From NCBI RefSeq assembly GCF_004322395.1, contig NZ_SCTW01000050.1, forward strand, positions 1 through 64,000: a DNA stretch of 64,000 nt, in the 5' to 3' direction. Of this stretch, positions 26,701 through 36,200 are shown in pieces; positions within the stretch are counted from its first letter, which is position 1; every line of letters starts with the position of its first letter. The position numbers and the translations under genes are program-made. The notes beneath the pieces are model-generated. The model was not told the DNA's origin and did no database searches. It was given only the letters and a program-made list of their open reading frames with translations. Source of the DNA: Methylobacter sp. GTDB taxonomy: Bacteria; Pseudomonadota; Gammaproteobacteria; Methylococcales; Methylomonadaceae.

Positions 26701-27779
26701 TAGGCGACGCAGGAGCAGTTGCCGAGGTAGAATCGCGTCCGGAACAGCGATCGAGAGCAGCGTACGCAGCAGTTGCCGAAGAACAGCAACTGACCGTTCG
26801 CCATGCCGGGGAGGTTGTTTATTCGGCCGGTCGAGCCGAACTGCAAGGCATCTGGTCCGAGCTTAGCTACAAGATGCAGGCTTTGCGCGATAACCCTGAA
26901 TGCGCACAGCAACAGTTTGAACGAATCGCCGATGATGGAGACCCAGGCTTGAATGTTGCATTGACTTTTGATGTCAACGACGACGTGACCGCACCGTTCA
27001 GAAATGCAGCAAGACCCAAAGTCGCGATACTGCGCGAGCAGGGCGTTAACGGCCATGTGGAGATGGCGGCGGCATTCGATCGCGCAGGGTTTACCAGCAT
27101 CGATGTGCATATGAGCGACATTATTCATGGCCGGGTCAGTTTGGCTGATTTCACAGGTCTGGTGGCCTGCGGCGGTTTTTCTTATGGCGACGTATTGGGC
27201 GCAGGAGGCGGCTGGGCAAAATCGATCCTGTTCAATCCGCGCTGCCGCGATGAATTCGCTGCATTTTTCCAACGCCCCGATACCTTCGGTTTGGGCGTTT
27301 GTAACGGTTGCCAGATGATGTCGGGATTAAAAGACATCATTCCCGGTGCCGAACATTGGCCGCGTTTCATGCGCAACACCTCCGAACAATTTGAAGCGCG
27401 GGTGGCGTTGGTTGAAGTGCAAAAATCGCCATCCATCCTATTTGCCGGTATGGAAGGTTCCAGGATGCCGGTAGCCATTGCGCATGGCGAAGGGCGTGCG
27501 GAATTTGCCGCAGATCCGGCAGTTGCGCTTGAAGCTGGCGCCGTGGCTTTGTGCTATGTCGATAATTACGGTGAATTAACCACGGAATTTCCTGCCAATC
27601 CCAATGGTTCGCCGTTCGGTATTACCGGGCTGACCACCACGGATGGACGATTTACCATTATGATGCCGCACCCCGAGCGCTGCTTTAGGACCTTGCAGAA
27701 CTCATGGCATCCTGATGATTGGGGTGAATATGGCGCGTGGATACGCCTGTTCAGAAACGCCAGGGCATGGGTGGGCTAA
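23751..27779 (+). CDS. purL: phosphoribosylformylglycinamidine synthase, large single-chain form
   Basis: It makes FGAM from FGAR, glutamine and ATP in purine synthesis. Domains: N-terminal PurS-like (1-150), linker, two AIRS-like halves ([34 protein letters not shown]; later GVALTL...[11 protein letters not shown]), and the C-terminal glutaminase with the nucleophile cysteine in [12 protein letters not shown] and the His/Glu of MPHPERCFR. At 1342 residues it is about 47 longer than the E. coli enzyme. The excess maps to residues about 955-1012, where an Ala/Arg/Glu-rich segment separates YVIGKVIGD from [10 protein letters not shown], which are normally nearly adjacent. The gene has no visible Shine-Dalgarno because a repeat abuts its ATG. 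Confidence 0.95.
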   Translation: MLKISGTSALSDFRINKLLAELQSIEPAIKAVSARFIHFVDIEGDLDDSQSAILKQLLAYGPTQASADVLGVRLLVVPRSGTISPWSSKATEIAQRCGLLEVKRIERGIEYTLDVNQPLPASVKVLLHDRMTQTVFDGDSDPELFVLHQPKSLLHVAIMEQGRDALVDADTELGLALSDDEIDYLTDSFQALGRNPTDVELMMFAQANSEHCRHKIFNADWTIDGVEQAQSLFKMIRNTSAKSPEGILTAYSDNASVMTGSTEQVFIRNAQTGEYGYVEEDAHLLMKVETHNHPTAISPYPGAATGSGGEIRDEGATGRGSSPKAGLTGFSVSHLKIPGFPQPWEADNGKPERIASALTIMLEGPLGGAAFNNEFGRPNLTGYFRSFEQAVPGKDNEFRGYHKPIMIAGGLGNIRPMLVKKHSIPAGSLIIILGGPAMLIGLGGGAASSQASGAGSEDLDFASVQRENPEMERRCQEVINHCNSMGSDTPIVSIHDIGAGGLSNAVPEIIHDCDRGGRFGLRKVHNADKGMSPMQIWCNEAQERYVVAIKPESLELFTAFCEREHCLFAVIGEATEEEHLLLNDELLGDKPVDIPMSVLFGKSPKLHRNVEHVPANTKALDLSGIRLDEAVKRVLSFPAVADKSFLIHIGDRSVTGLVARDQMVGPWQVPVADVAVTAVGFHSMTGEAMAMGERSPIAVIDAPASGRMAIGEAITNIAAASIDSLKKIKLSANWMAAAGYQGEDAALFDTVKAVGMELCPELGIAIPVGKDSLSMKTVWDAKTMTAPLSLVITAFAPVADISLTLTPQLRCVPDEDSALILIDLGAGKNRLGGSVLAQVYNQLGDDCPDLDEASLLKAFFDSIQMLNGQGKLLSYHDRSDGGLLATVTEMMFASRLGVALTLDSLGEDVLAALFNEELGAVLQVRQSDCKDVVELLKQSGLIDCIYVIGKVIGDCVDAGGTTPRMGEVEQRMERLPRAPTVGALGDAGAVAEVESRPEQRSRAAYAAVAEEQQLTVRHAGEVVYSAGRAELQGIWSELSYKMQALRDNPECAQQQFERIADDGDPGLNVALTFDVNDDVTAPFRNAARPKVAILREQGVNGHVEMAAAFDRAGFTSIDVHMSDIIHGRVSLADFTGLVACGGFSYGDVLGAGGGWAKSILFNPRCRDEFAAFFQRPDTFGLGVCNGCQMMSGLKDIIPGAEHWPRFMRNTSEQFEARVALVEVQKSPSILFAGMEGSRMPVAIAHGEGRAEFAADPAVALEAGAVALCYVDNYGELTTEFPANPNGSPFGITGLTTTDGRFTIMMPHPERCFRTLQNSWHPDDWGEYGAWIRLFRNARAWVG
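26610..26795. repeat. in-frame insertion with internal repeats inside purL
   Basis: The segment contains three copies of a CGGTTGCCGAG/CAGTTGCCGAG/CAGTTGCCGAA unit and two GGGAGGTA-type units. It encodes an Ala/Arg/Glu-rich, probably disordered stretch absent from typical PurL. It is bordered by conserved protein on both sides and keeps the frame. Confidence 0.65.
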
Positions 27780-27869
27780 GTGTCTTCAATTGTTCAACAG
27801 CGCAAACATGCTTGAAGAGCGGTAAATGTAATCAAATCCTGGCAATAAAAAGTTTAGAGGTTGTAGATT

Positions 27870-28796
27870 ATGGACAAGGTCAACATGAGGAAAAATCGAA
27901 GAGGTTATTTTCGAATTTATGATGAAGTTAATCTCTCTTACAAAAAAATAGATGAAAAATGGGTGACCGATCCGCACCTTATTTCCGATAATGTTTTTAA
28001 TGACCATTCATTTTCTACAGATATTGAAAATATACTGCAGGATACAACATCGTTATTGCCCGGATCGGAGGATTTGCAGTTTAACGAACACGAAAGCCAA
28101 AATGTTAACATCAGTGCCAGCGGAATGGCTTTTTATTGTGAAGATGCGCTTGAAGCAGGCGATTTTCTAGTCATCAAGATAAAGCCGGCATCCAGCATGG
28201 CGGTCATCATAACGTACAGCCAAGTTGTTTATTGCAAACACCTTCAGTCAGAGGATAGTCCAAACGATAGTCCGCATCCTTGTTTTGTTGGCGCTCATTT
28301 TATCGATATGAAAGATGAAGATCGTGATTTATTAATCAAGCATGTGGATAAAAAGCGAAAGCAACAAAACTGGGTTCACGGTCTTTTTTTGGCCGCTGTC
28401 ATTACTGTTATTGCTTTTCCCGATGTTGTATTCGGCTTGTTGTTTGAATTTTTCCATTTCCTGTTCGAGCTATTCCTCCACATCCTCCATCTTTCATTTG
28501 AGTTTATCGAATTAAATCTCGATCGCCTTGTCGAACACTTTTTTAGTACCGATCTTCATCAAACTCAGGTTATCGTCTTTTATATAATATTATCTTTTAT
28601 TGTTTATGGCCTTTACCTTCTGGGGCGGAGGGTGCCGTCTTTTTGTCGGCGTTGTAAGCGAAATCTGTTTACAGCCTATGCGTTCAAGAAAGCAAGCTTG
28701 CTGTTTTTTTGGCGGGAGCAGTCTTTAATCAATAAAATCAAAATAATGAGCATAGTCATTGCGGCCATCACCTGCTATATTTTGTTTGGTATGTAG
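27870..28796 (+). CDS. PilZ-like protein with C-terminal membrane segments
   Basis: RKNRRGYFRIYDEVNLSY and VNISASGMAFYCEDALEAGD resemble the RxxxR and NxSxxG motifs of PilZ, split by about 70 residues (a longer gap than usual). Further strands end at CFVGAHFIDM. The second half has three or four hydrophobic stretches (LFLAAVITVIAF; a phenylalanine-rich amphipathic helix; VIVFYIILSFIVYGLYLL; IMSIVIAAITCYILFGM). It may relay c-di-GMP to a membrane process. The start could instead be the ATG at 27885. It directly precedes the signalling operon. Confidence 0.6.
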   Translation: MDKVNMRKNRRGYFRIYDEVNLSYKKIDEKWVTDPHLISDNVFNDHSFSTDIENILQDTTSLLPGSEDLQFNEHESQNVNISASGMAFYCEDALEAGDFLVIKIKPASSMAVIITYSQVVYCKHLQSEDSPNDSPHPCFVGAHFIDMKDEDRDLLIKHVDKKRKQQNWVHGLFLAAVITVIAFPDVVFGLLFEFFHFLFELFLHILHLSFEFIELNLDRLVEHFFSTDLHQTQVIVFYIILSFIVYGLYLLGRRVPSFCRRCKRNLFTAYAFKKASLLFFWREQSLINKIKIMSIVIAAITCYILFGM

Positions 28797-28810
28797 GATA
28801 AATAATAAAC

Positions 28811-29890
28811 ATGAAAATGAACGCCATATACAAAAAGGAGACTGCCTGCATCTTGATTGTAGATGACGAGCCGGTAAACCTGAAACTACTGGATAAAATG
28901 TTGTCTGCTCAAGGCTATCTCAATCTGGTATTGGTGCAGGATCCGACATTGGTAGTGGATATCTATCGGCAGCAACGTATCGACCTGATTTTGCTGGACA
29001 TCAATATGCCTCATTTGGACGGCTTCGGAGTAATGGAGCAGCTCAAGTCGCTTGGCGACCCGCTATTTCCGCCCATAGTTATACTTACCGCCCAGCATGG
29101 TCAGGATTTTTTGTTGCGCGCACTCAATGCGGGCGCGCGCGATTTCATTACCAAGCCCTTTGATCGTAACGAACTGCTGGCTCGGGTATGCAATATGCTT
29201 GATGCACAATTGGCGCATCGCCTGCTTTATGACCAGAAAGACGTGCTGGATGAAATGGTACAGATACGTACCGACGAGTTACGCAGAACTCGGCTACAGG
29301 TAGTGCAAAGGCTGGGCCGCGCCGCTGAATATCGCGATAACGAAACCGGCAATCATATTCTGCGTATGAGCCATATCTCGGCCTTGCTGGCAAAAGCGAT
29401 TGGCTGGAATGAGGCTGACTGCGAACTAATACTGCATGCCAGTCCGATGCACGACATCGGCAAGATCGGTATTCCCGATCATATCCTGCTTAAGCCCGGC
29501 AAATTCGAACCCGACGAATGGGAAATCATGAAAACTCATGTCATTATCGGGGCAAATATTCTCGAAGGCGACGATTCCGATTTGATGAAAAGTGCAGGCG
29601 AAATTGCACTTACCCATCATGAAAAATGGGACGGCAGCGGTTATCCTCAAGGCCTGTCCGGCGAGGCTATTCCATTAGTGGGGCGCATTGCGGCGCTGGC
29701 TGATGTGTTCGACGCCTTGACTTCGGCGCGGCCCTATAAAAAAGGGTGGACCGTTGAGGCAGCCGTTGACTGGATCAAGGAAAATCGCGGCACGCATTTC
29801 GACCCTGAACTTGTGGATGTCTTTATGAAGCTATTGCCGGAAATCCTTAATATTTGCGATCAGTTTTCCGAGCCGGAACATAATAAATGA
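28811..29890 (+). CDS. RpfG-like response regulator, HD-GYP c-di-GMP phosphodiesterase
   Basis: Receiver domain (residues 12-130; acceptor Asp in LILLDINMPHLDG), coiled linker, then HD-GYP domain with HASPMHDIGKIGIPDHIL, HHEKWDGSGYPQGL and ALADVFDALTS, all catalytic residues intact. It should hydrolyse c-di-GMP when phosphorylated. The stop overlaps the start of the following PAS kinase (ATGA), which is therefore the best candidate for its kinase. Confidence 0.94.
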   Translation: MKMNAIYKKETACILIVDDEPVNLKLLDKMLSAQGYLNLVLVQDPTLVVDIYRQQRIDLILLDINMPHLDGFGVMEQLKSLGDPLFPPIVILTAQHGQDFLLRALNAGARDFITKPFDRNELLARVCNMLDAQLAHRLLYDQKDVLDEMVQIRTDELRRTRLQVVQRLGRAAEYRDNETGNHILRMSHISALLAKAIGWNEADCELILHASPMHDIGKIGIPDHILLKPGKFEPDEWEIMKTHVIIGANILEGDDSDLMKSAGEIALTHHEKWDGSGYPQGLSGEAIPLVGRIAALADVFDALTSARPYKKGWTVEAAVDWIKENRGTHFDPELVDVFMKLLPEILNICDQFSEPEHNK

Positions 29891-32523
29891 CCCATCCGGA
29901 TCAATCCGCCTTATTGAGTAATGTGCTCGATGCCGCGACCGAAGTGTCTATTATCGCTACCGATCCGCATGGCGTTATTACTGTGTTCAATCGCGGCGCC
30001 GAACTGTTACTGGGCTATAGTGCCGAGCAGTTAGTTAGCAAACATACTCCCGCATTATTTCATCTTGCTTCCGAGATTGCTGTCCGTGGTTTGAAATTGT
30101 CTCAGGAATACGGCTTTCCGATTGAGGGCTTTCGGGTTTTTGTCCAGAATGCCGAACTGCATGGGCGTGAACAACGGCAATGGACTTATGTCTGTGCGGA
30201 TGGCCGGCAGGTACAAGTATCGCTGATCATAACGGTCATGCGTTCGCTGGAGGGGAATATCACCGGTTATCTCGGAATGGCCCATGACATTACCAAGGAA
30301 ATCCAGGCTTACAAGGTTGTTAAAGAGTTCAAGAACATGCTCGATCAGGTTCACGATGGCATCTTCATGTTTCGGCCTGATACTTTGGGCTTTACCTATG
30401 CAAACCTGGGTGCAACGATTCAACTGGGCTATAACAGCGAGGAATTGCTGCAAATGTCTCCATTGGATATCAAGCCTGAGTTCACAGAGGCAGGTTTTCG
30501 CGAACGTTTACGTCCGCTGCTGGATGGCGAGAAAACATTAGTTATTTTTGAAACAGTTCACCGTTGTAAGAATGGTGACATCATATCAGTGGAAGTTTCC
30601 ATCCAGTTAGTGTCTGAACAGGGACAGGAGCCGTTGTTCGTGAATGTGGTGCGGGATATTACCGAGCGCAAGGCGGCGGAACGCGTCATGCACGAGAATG
30701 CTCAATATACTCAGGCTATCCTGGATAATATTATCGACGGCATCATTACCATTGACAGCCGGGGTACGGTTCAATCGATTAATCTTGCCGGCGAGAATAT
30801 CTTCGGCTATACGGCGGATGAGATTGTCGGCAGGAACGTCAATATGCTGATGCCCGAGCCTCACCACAGCAAACACGACTGTTATCTCCAAAATTATCAT
30901 GCAACCGGTATACCGCGCATTATCGGCAGCGGCCGCGAGGTGGAAGGGCTGCACAAGGACGGCACTATCTTCCCGATAGATCTTGCCGTGTCGCAGAGTA
31001 TTCATCAAGGGCAGCCATTGTTCATCGGTGTGGTTAGGGATATTACCGAACGCAAACGGGTGGATTTGATGAAGACCGAATTTGTCTCCACAGTCAGCCA
31101 TGAACTGCGGACACCGCTGACCTCTATCAGTGGAGCATTGGGCTTGATTGTCGGAGGCGCTCTGGGCGAACTGCCGGAGCAGGCGAAAGTGATGCTCGAT
31201 ATTGCTTTCAAAAATAGCAAACGTCTGGCGCTGCTGATCAACGATCTGTTGGATATGGAAAAACTGGCTGCCGGTAAAATGCAGTTGGATTTACAGTTGC
31301 AGCTATTAATGCCGTTAGTGGAACAAACGTTGGAGGCTGTCCGTTTCTACGGCGATCAATATCAGGTGCGTTTTAAGTTGATCGAACGAGCCGACGATGT
31401 GCAGGTGCGGGTTGATAGCGGACGGCTGCAACAGGTACTAACCAATTTTCTATCCAATGCGGCCAAATTTTCGCCTTCCGGCGCTCAGGTCGAAGTTGCC
31501 GTGCGGCTGCAAAAAGATGTGGTTCAGGTCGAAGTTATCGACCACGGCCCCGGCATTTCTGATGAGTTTCGCAGCCGCATCTTCCAAAAATTTTCCCAGG
31601 CGGATTCGTCGGATACCCGGCAAAAAGGCGGTACCGGGCTGGGACTGGCTATCAGCAAGGAGCTCATCGAACGCATGAACGGGCTGATAGGCTTCGATTC
31701 CGAAGAAGGCCGGGGCGCGTGTTTTCATTTTCAATTACCGGTCTGGCGAAAGCAGAAAATAACGCAGCAACTCCCTGACACATCTATGTCGGGAAAACCA
31801 CGCCTATTGGTGGTGGAGGATGACCCGAACATAGCGTCATTGTTATCGATTATACTGAATCGCGCCGGCTATCAGGTGGATGTGGCCGCCAACGGCGAGA
31901 CGGCCCTTAACTGTCTTGCGCATAACGAATACGTAGCGATGACCTTGGATCTGATGTTGCCGGATCAAAGCGGTGTCTCGCTGATTCGCCGCATTCGCAG
32001 CCAAGCCGCGACCGAGACGCTGCCTATCATTATTGTCTCGGCTTATACAGAAGATGGCAAACTTACACTCAATGGCGACTTTAACGCTATTGCCTGGATC
32101 GATAAACCGATTCAGGAAGAGCAGCTGATCACAACTTTATCTCGTTTTGTGCCGATACAATCGGCTAACAAGCCTAAGATACTGCATGTAGAAGACGATA
32201 TTGATTTGCAACACGTAGTTGCGACAATCGGCCGCGATGTTGCCGATTTCGATGTCGCTAACAATCTGGCCGAAGCGCGCTCTAAATTAGCACGGGAGCG
32301 TTACAATCTGGTGGTGCTGGATATAGGTTTGCCCGACGGTAGCGGCTGGGAGCTATTGGCCGATTTGAAGCGGCTAAATACTAAACCTCCTGTGATGGTG
32401 TTATCCGGCTCCGAAATGACCGAGGAGCAACAAGATCATGTGCAGGCGGCATTGCTCAAGACGCGCATTCCCAATCAGGATTTACTCGATACCCTGAAAC
32501 GGCTTCTTCCCGGTAACGCTTAA
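29887..32523 (+). CDS. multi-PAS sensor kinase with two C-terminal receivers
   Basis: Three PAS domains (about 10-140, 145-262, 272-390, the last two ending VRDITERK), a HisKA domain with H405 in STVSHELRTPL, HATPase_c (FLSNAAKFSP; GTGLGLAISKEL), then two receivers: the first with LDLMLPDQSG and KPIQEE, the second with LVVLDIGLPDGSG. The second receiver lacks the usual conserved lysine near its end (ALLKTRIPNQ), so it may signal differently. No membrane helices. It is coupled to the HD-GYP gene before it and followed by a lone receiver, forming a branched phosphorelay. Confidence 0.92.
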   Translation: MTHPDQSALLSNVLDAATEVSIIATDPHGVITVFNRGAELLLGYSAEQLVSKHTPALFHLASEIAVRGLKLSQEYGFPIEGFRVFVQNAELHGREQRQWTYVCADGRQVQVSLIITVMRSLEGNITGYLGMAHDITKEIQAYKVVKEFKNMLDQVHDGIFMFRPDTLGFTYANLGATIQLGYNSEELLQMSPLDIKPEFTEAGFRERLRPLLDGEKTLVIFETVHRCKNGDIISVEVSIQLVSEQGQEPLFVNVVRDITERKAAERVMHENAQYTQAILDNIIDGIITIDSRGTVQSINLAGENIFGYTADEIVGRNVNMLMPEPHHSKHDCYLQNYHATGIPRIIGSGREVEGLHKDGTIFPIDLAVSQSIHQGQPLFIGVVRDITERKRVDLMKTEFVSTVSHELRTPLTSISGALGLIVGGALGELPEQAKVMLDIAFKNSKRLALLINDLLDMEKLAAGKMQLDLQLQLLMPLVEQTLEAVRFYGDQYQVRFKLIERADDVQVRVDSGRLQQVLTNFLSNAAKFSPSGAQVEVAVRLQKDVVQVEVIDHGPGISDEFRSRIFQKFSQADSSDTRQKGGTGLGLAISKELIERMNGLIGFDSEEGRGACFHFQLPVWRKQKITQQLPDTSMSGKPRLLVVEDDPNIASLLSIILNRAGYQVDVAANGETALNCLAHNEYVAMTLDLMLPDQSGVSLIRRIRSQAATETLPIIIVSAYTEDGKLTLNGDFNAIAWIDKPIQEEQLITTLSRFVPIQSANKPKILHVEDDIDLQHVVATIGRDVADFDVANNLAEARSKLARERYNLVVLDIGLPDGSGWELLADLKRLNTKPPVMVLSGSEMTEEQQDHVQAALLKTRIPNQDLLDTLKRLLPGNA

Positions 32524-32540
32524 AACATAGGAAAAGCACT

Positions 32541-32921
32541 ATGGACCTGAAACGCATACTCTACGTTGAAGACGAACCGGACATTCAGGCCGTGGCTAAA
32601 CTGGCGCTGGAAATGGTAGGAGGCTATCAGGTGATGATCTGTAGTAGCGGACAGGAAGCTTTGGATAAAGTAGGCGGCTTTGCGCCGGATTTAATCCTGC
32701 TTGACGTGATGATGCCGGGTATGGATGGACCGGCCACCTTGCAAAGCTTGCGCGCCGGTTCCACTACTGCCGCCATTCCGGTGATCTTTCTTACCGCGAA
32801 AGTGCAGCCGTCGGAAGTAGCGCATTATCAAGCGTTAGGAGCACTGAACGTTATTGCCAAACCTTTCGACCCAATGACGCTGGCGACGCAGATACGGCAA
32901 ATTTGGGAGCGCAACTTATGA
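32541..32921 (+). CDS. stand-alone response-regulator receiver
   Basis: A CheY-like domain of 126 residues: VEDEPDIQAV, acceptor Asp in LILLDVMMPGMDGP, threonine in FLTAKVQ and lysine in IAKPFDPM. No output domain. It is 17 bases after the kinase and its TGA overlaps the next ATG, so it belongs to the same transcript. Confidence 0.92.
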   Translation: MDLKRILYVEDEPDIQAVAKLALEMVGGYQVMICSSGQEALDKVGGFAPDLILLDVMMPGMDGPATLQSLRAGSTTAAIPVIFLTAKVQPSEVAHYQALGALNVIAKPFDPMTLATQIRQIWERNL

Positions 32922-33070
32922 CCGATTCCGTCGATTTTACCGTCCGGCTTAAGGTTTTATCCGAACAGTACGCCAAGCAGTTAGAAAGTAATTTAGATGA
33001 TTTGGTCAAGCGTACTTCCGGGCAGCGGCGGAGCGATCATATTCGACTTTTAGGTTTATTGGAAATTTAA
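32918..33070 (+). CDS. 50-residue protein, probable truncated Hpt domain
   Basis: It starts inside the receiver's stop codon (ATGA). The product (starting MTDSVDFTVRLKVLSEQYAK) resembles the first helix of histidine-phosphotransfer proteins, like the start of the next gene, but it ends before the phosphorylatable histidine would appear. It looks like the stump of a duplicate of the Hpt-bearing gene downstream. A genuine small helical protein cannot be excluded. Confidence 0.45.
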   Translation: MTDSVDFTVRLKVLSEQYAKQLESNLDDLVKRTSGQRRSDHIRLLGLLEI

Positions 33071-33144
33071 TCATCTACATCTTAAATGAATGTTATAAAC
33101 AAAATAATTTACATTGATGTACAAGGTTTTGTTATAGCTCATTC

Positions 33145-33171
33145 GATGGGTTTCGCGTTGCTCTACCCATC
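33145..33171. repeat. 'GATGGGT...ACCCATC' palindromic repeat
   Basis: Seven-base arms around TTCGCGTTGCTCT, of the widespread GATGGGTTTCGC/CTACCCATC repeat type, 43 bases before the large hybrid kinase gene. It lies where the truncated Hpt frame lost its remainder. Confidence 0.6.
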
Positions 33172-33213
33172 CTTCACCTTTTGATTATCGATCAACTATA
33201 ACAAGAACCGACC

Positions 33214-36200
33214 ATGGATAATGACATTCAGATCTCTCTTTCCAAAATGCGGGAAGATTTTATTGCGCGTCTGCCGAGTCGGTTAATTATTTTTAAAACT
33301 TTGCTGTCCGATCTTGAATGTGGCCGGTCGGAATCTATAGCGGCCTTGTATCGTGAGTCACATAGCTTGGTCGGTGCCGCGGGCGTTCATGGTCTGGTGT
33401 TGGTTTCCGAGGCGGCGCGTGCTTTGGAACAGATCGTGGCAGCCATGCCTGTTGATGGAATATTGGATGAACAAGGGCTGGACGCCATACGTGAAGCCTT
33501 GGCGAGTCTTGAAGCACAGACAGTCAACCCGAGTTCCAGTTTCGTCCCTCATGTTCGGCGGGGACCGACAAAAATTCCTCATATTGTGGTAGTGGACGAT
33601 GATAAGGAGCAGACCGACTGGCTGCGCTCCGTGCTCGAACAAGCGGGTTATCGGATTGATGTATTTCATAAACTTGCGGACTTCAGCGCCGCCAGCCTAA
33701 CATTCGAGCCTCCCTCCGCGGTAATTATAGATATGATGTTTCCGGAAGGCGACGATGCGGGCGCACGCGCTATCGCAAAACTAAAAGAGCAGTGCCTTAA
33801 CAGTTTTCCTGTCATCTTCATTTCAGTTCGGCAAGATATGGCGGCGAAGCTTGCCGCCTATCGTGCAGGTGCTACCTGTTATCTGACCAAGCCGGTGAAT
33901 AGGGATGCTTTGCTGCGAGTGGTTGCCGACTCGGCAGCGTTAATGCCGAGAGTGCCTTTTCGCGTGTTGCTGGTCGATGATGACCCTGAACAGTTGATGA
34001 CTCAAGGCCAGACTCTGCGACAATCCGGCATGACGGTGTTGGAATCGGCCGATCCTCTAAAGGTTCTGGAAATGCTGGAGAGTTTCGCGGCCGAGGTATT
34101 GGTATTGGATATGTATATGCCGGAATGCTCGGGCCCGGAGCTGGCGGCCATTTTGCGGGATGATGAACGGTATGCCCAGATGCCGATTGTTTATCTTTCG
34201 GCAGAGACTAGTGTATCCAAGCAATTATTAGCACTCAATCGCGGTGGCGATCATTTTCTGACCAAACCGGTTGATCCTCGTCATTTGGTTGCGGCGGTGG
34301 CTTTGCAAGCAAGACGTTTTCGCCAGACACGGGAGCAAGCGGAGTCGCTACGCGCTACGCTTTATGAGAGAGAACGTCAGCAGCAGGCGCTTGATGCCCA
34401 TGCCATTGTTAGTGCGACAGATATGGCCGGCGTAATTATTTATGTTAATGAGCGATTTTGTGAGATCAGCGGTTACAGCCGAAACGAAGTGTTGGGTGAA
34501 AATCATCGTATCGTCAAGTCGAGCGAACATCCTCCCGAATTTTACCGTGATATATGGTTTACCATTACGCAAGGCAATATCTGGCGGGGTGAAGTTTGCA
34601 ACCGGCGTAAAGACGGCAGCCTATATTGGGTTGAAACCAGTATTGTGCCTTTCTTGGATAAAGCCGGATGGCCTTACCAATACGTATCGATCCGCACCGA
34701 TATAACTCGCATTAAAGAAGCCGAGTTGCGATTACGTCTTTTAGAGCGTGCTGTGGAAGCCAGTACCAGCAGCATTAGTATGGCGTATGCCGGCAAGCCC
34801 GATATGCCGTTGATTTATGTCAACCCCGCCTTTGAGCGTATCACCGGATATAGCCGCGATGAAGTGATTGGACGCAACTGCCGTTTTTTGCAAGGTGAAG
34901 AAGTTGGTCAGCCGAGTCTGGATGAAATTCGTGCAGCGTTGCGGGCGGGGCGTGCCGGAGAGGCGCTGGTGCATAACTACCGCAAGGATGGTACGCCGTT
35001 TTGGAATGACTTGCGCATAGCGCCAGTGCATGACGAACAGGGGCGTCTTACTCATTTCATCGGTATTTCCGATGATGTCACCAAGCGCCGCGAGGCCGAG
35101 GATGCTCTACTTCAAAGCGAAGAGCGGTTACGTCGCAGTCAGCTCTACGCGAACATCGGCACTTGGGACTGGAACATCCAGACCGGTCAACTTCTTTGGT
35201 CGGAACGTATACCGCCATTGTTCGGTTGCCCTGAGGATAAGCAGGAGAAGCATACCTATGAAGAGTTTCTTGATGCAGTGCACCCTGATGATCGGCAGAA
35301 AGTGATTGATGCGGTTAATGACTGTGTGGAATTAGGTTTCGAATATAATATCGAACACCGTTGCGTATGGCCTGACGGTACAGTGCACTGGCTGATGGAG
35401 CGTGGCGATGTGGTGCGCGATGCGGACGGTACGCCGCTGAATATGCTCGGCGTGGTGCAGGACATTACCAAACGCAAGTTTGCCGAGTTGGCATTGGCGG
35501 AGAGTCGCATACGCTTGGAAGAGTCCCAAAACTTGGCAAAGTTGGGTAATTGGGAGGCCGATCTTTCAACCGGCGAAATGCGTTGGGCGGATGAAATCTA
35601 CCGTATTTTTGGACAGGATCCGGCAACTTATACGCCAAGTGTCGAAGGTTTTTTAGACGCAGTGCATCCTGACGATATAGCGCTGGTGCGTGAAAGCGAA
35701 CGGTACGCTGCAGAAACCGGTATCCATAGCATGTTTCATCGCATTATCCGTCCTGACGGTGAAGTGCGCTATGTGCATGAGCTGGCGAGACTGGAACGTA
35801 ACGCGGAGGGGAGGCTCGTGTGCCTGATTGGTACCGTGCAGGACGTGACTGAATTGAAACTGGCTGAGCAGGCACTGATCAATTCCCGTGATGAAGCAGA
35901 GCGCGCCAACAGCGCCAAGTCGGATTTTTTGTCCAGCATGTCGCACGAATTACGCACACCGATGAACGCCATTCTGGGTTTTGGACAGCTGTTGGAAATA
36001 GATGGCGCGCTCAATGAGGAGCAAAAAGATTATGTCGATGAGATACTCAAGGCTGGCCGCCATTTGCTGGAACTTATCAATGAAGTATTGGATTTGGCCA
36101 AGATTGAATCAGGCAAGATCAATTTGTCATTAGAACTGTTGCATAGCACCGAACTCATAACGGAATGTGTAGCATTGGTCAAGCCGATTGCCCAAGTGCA

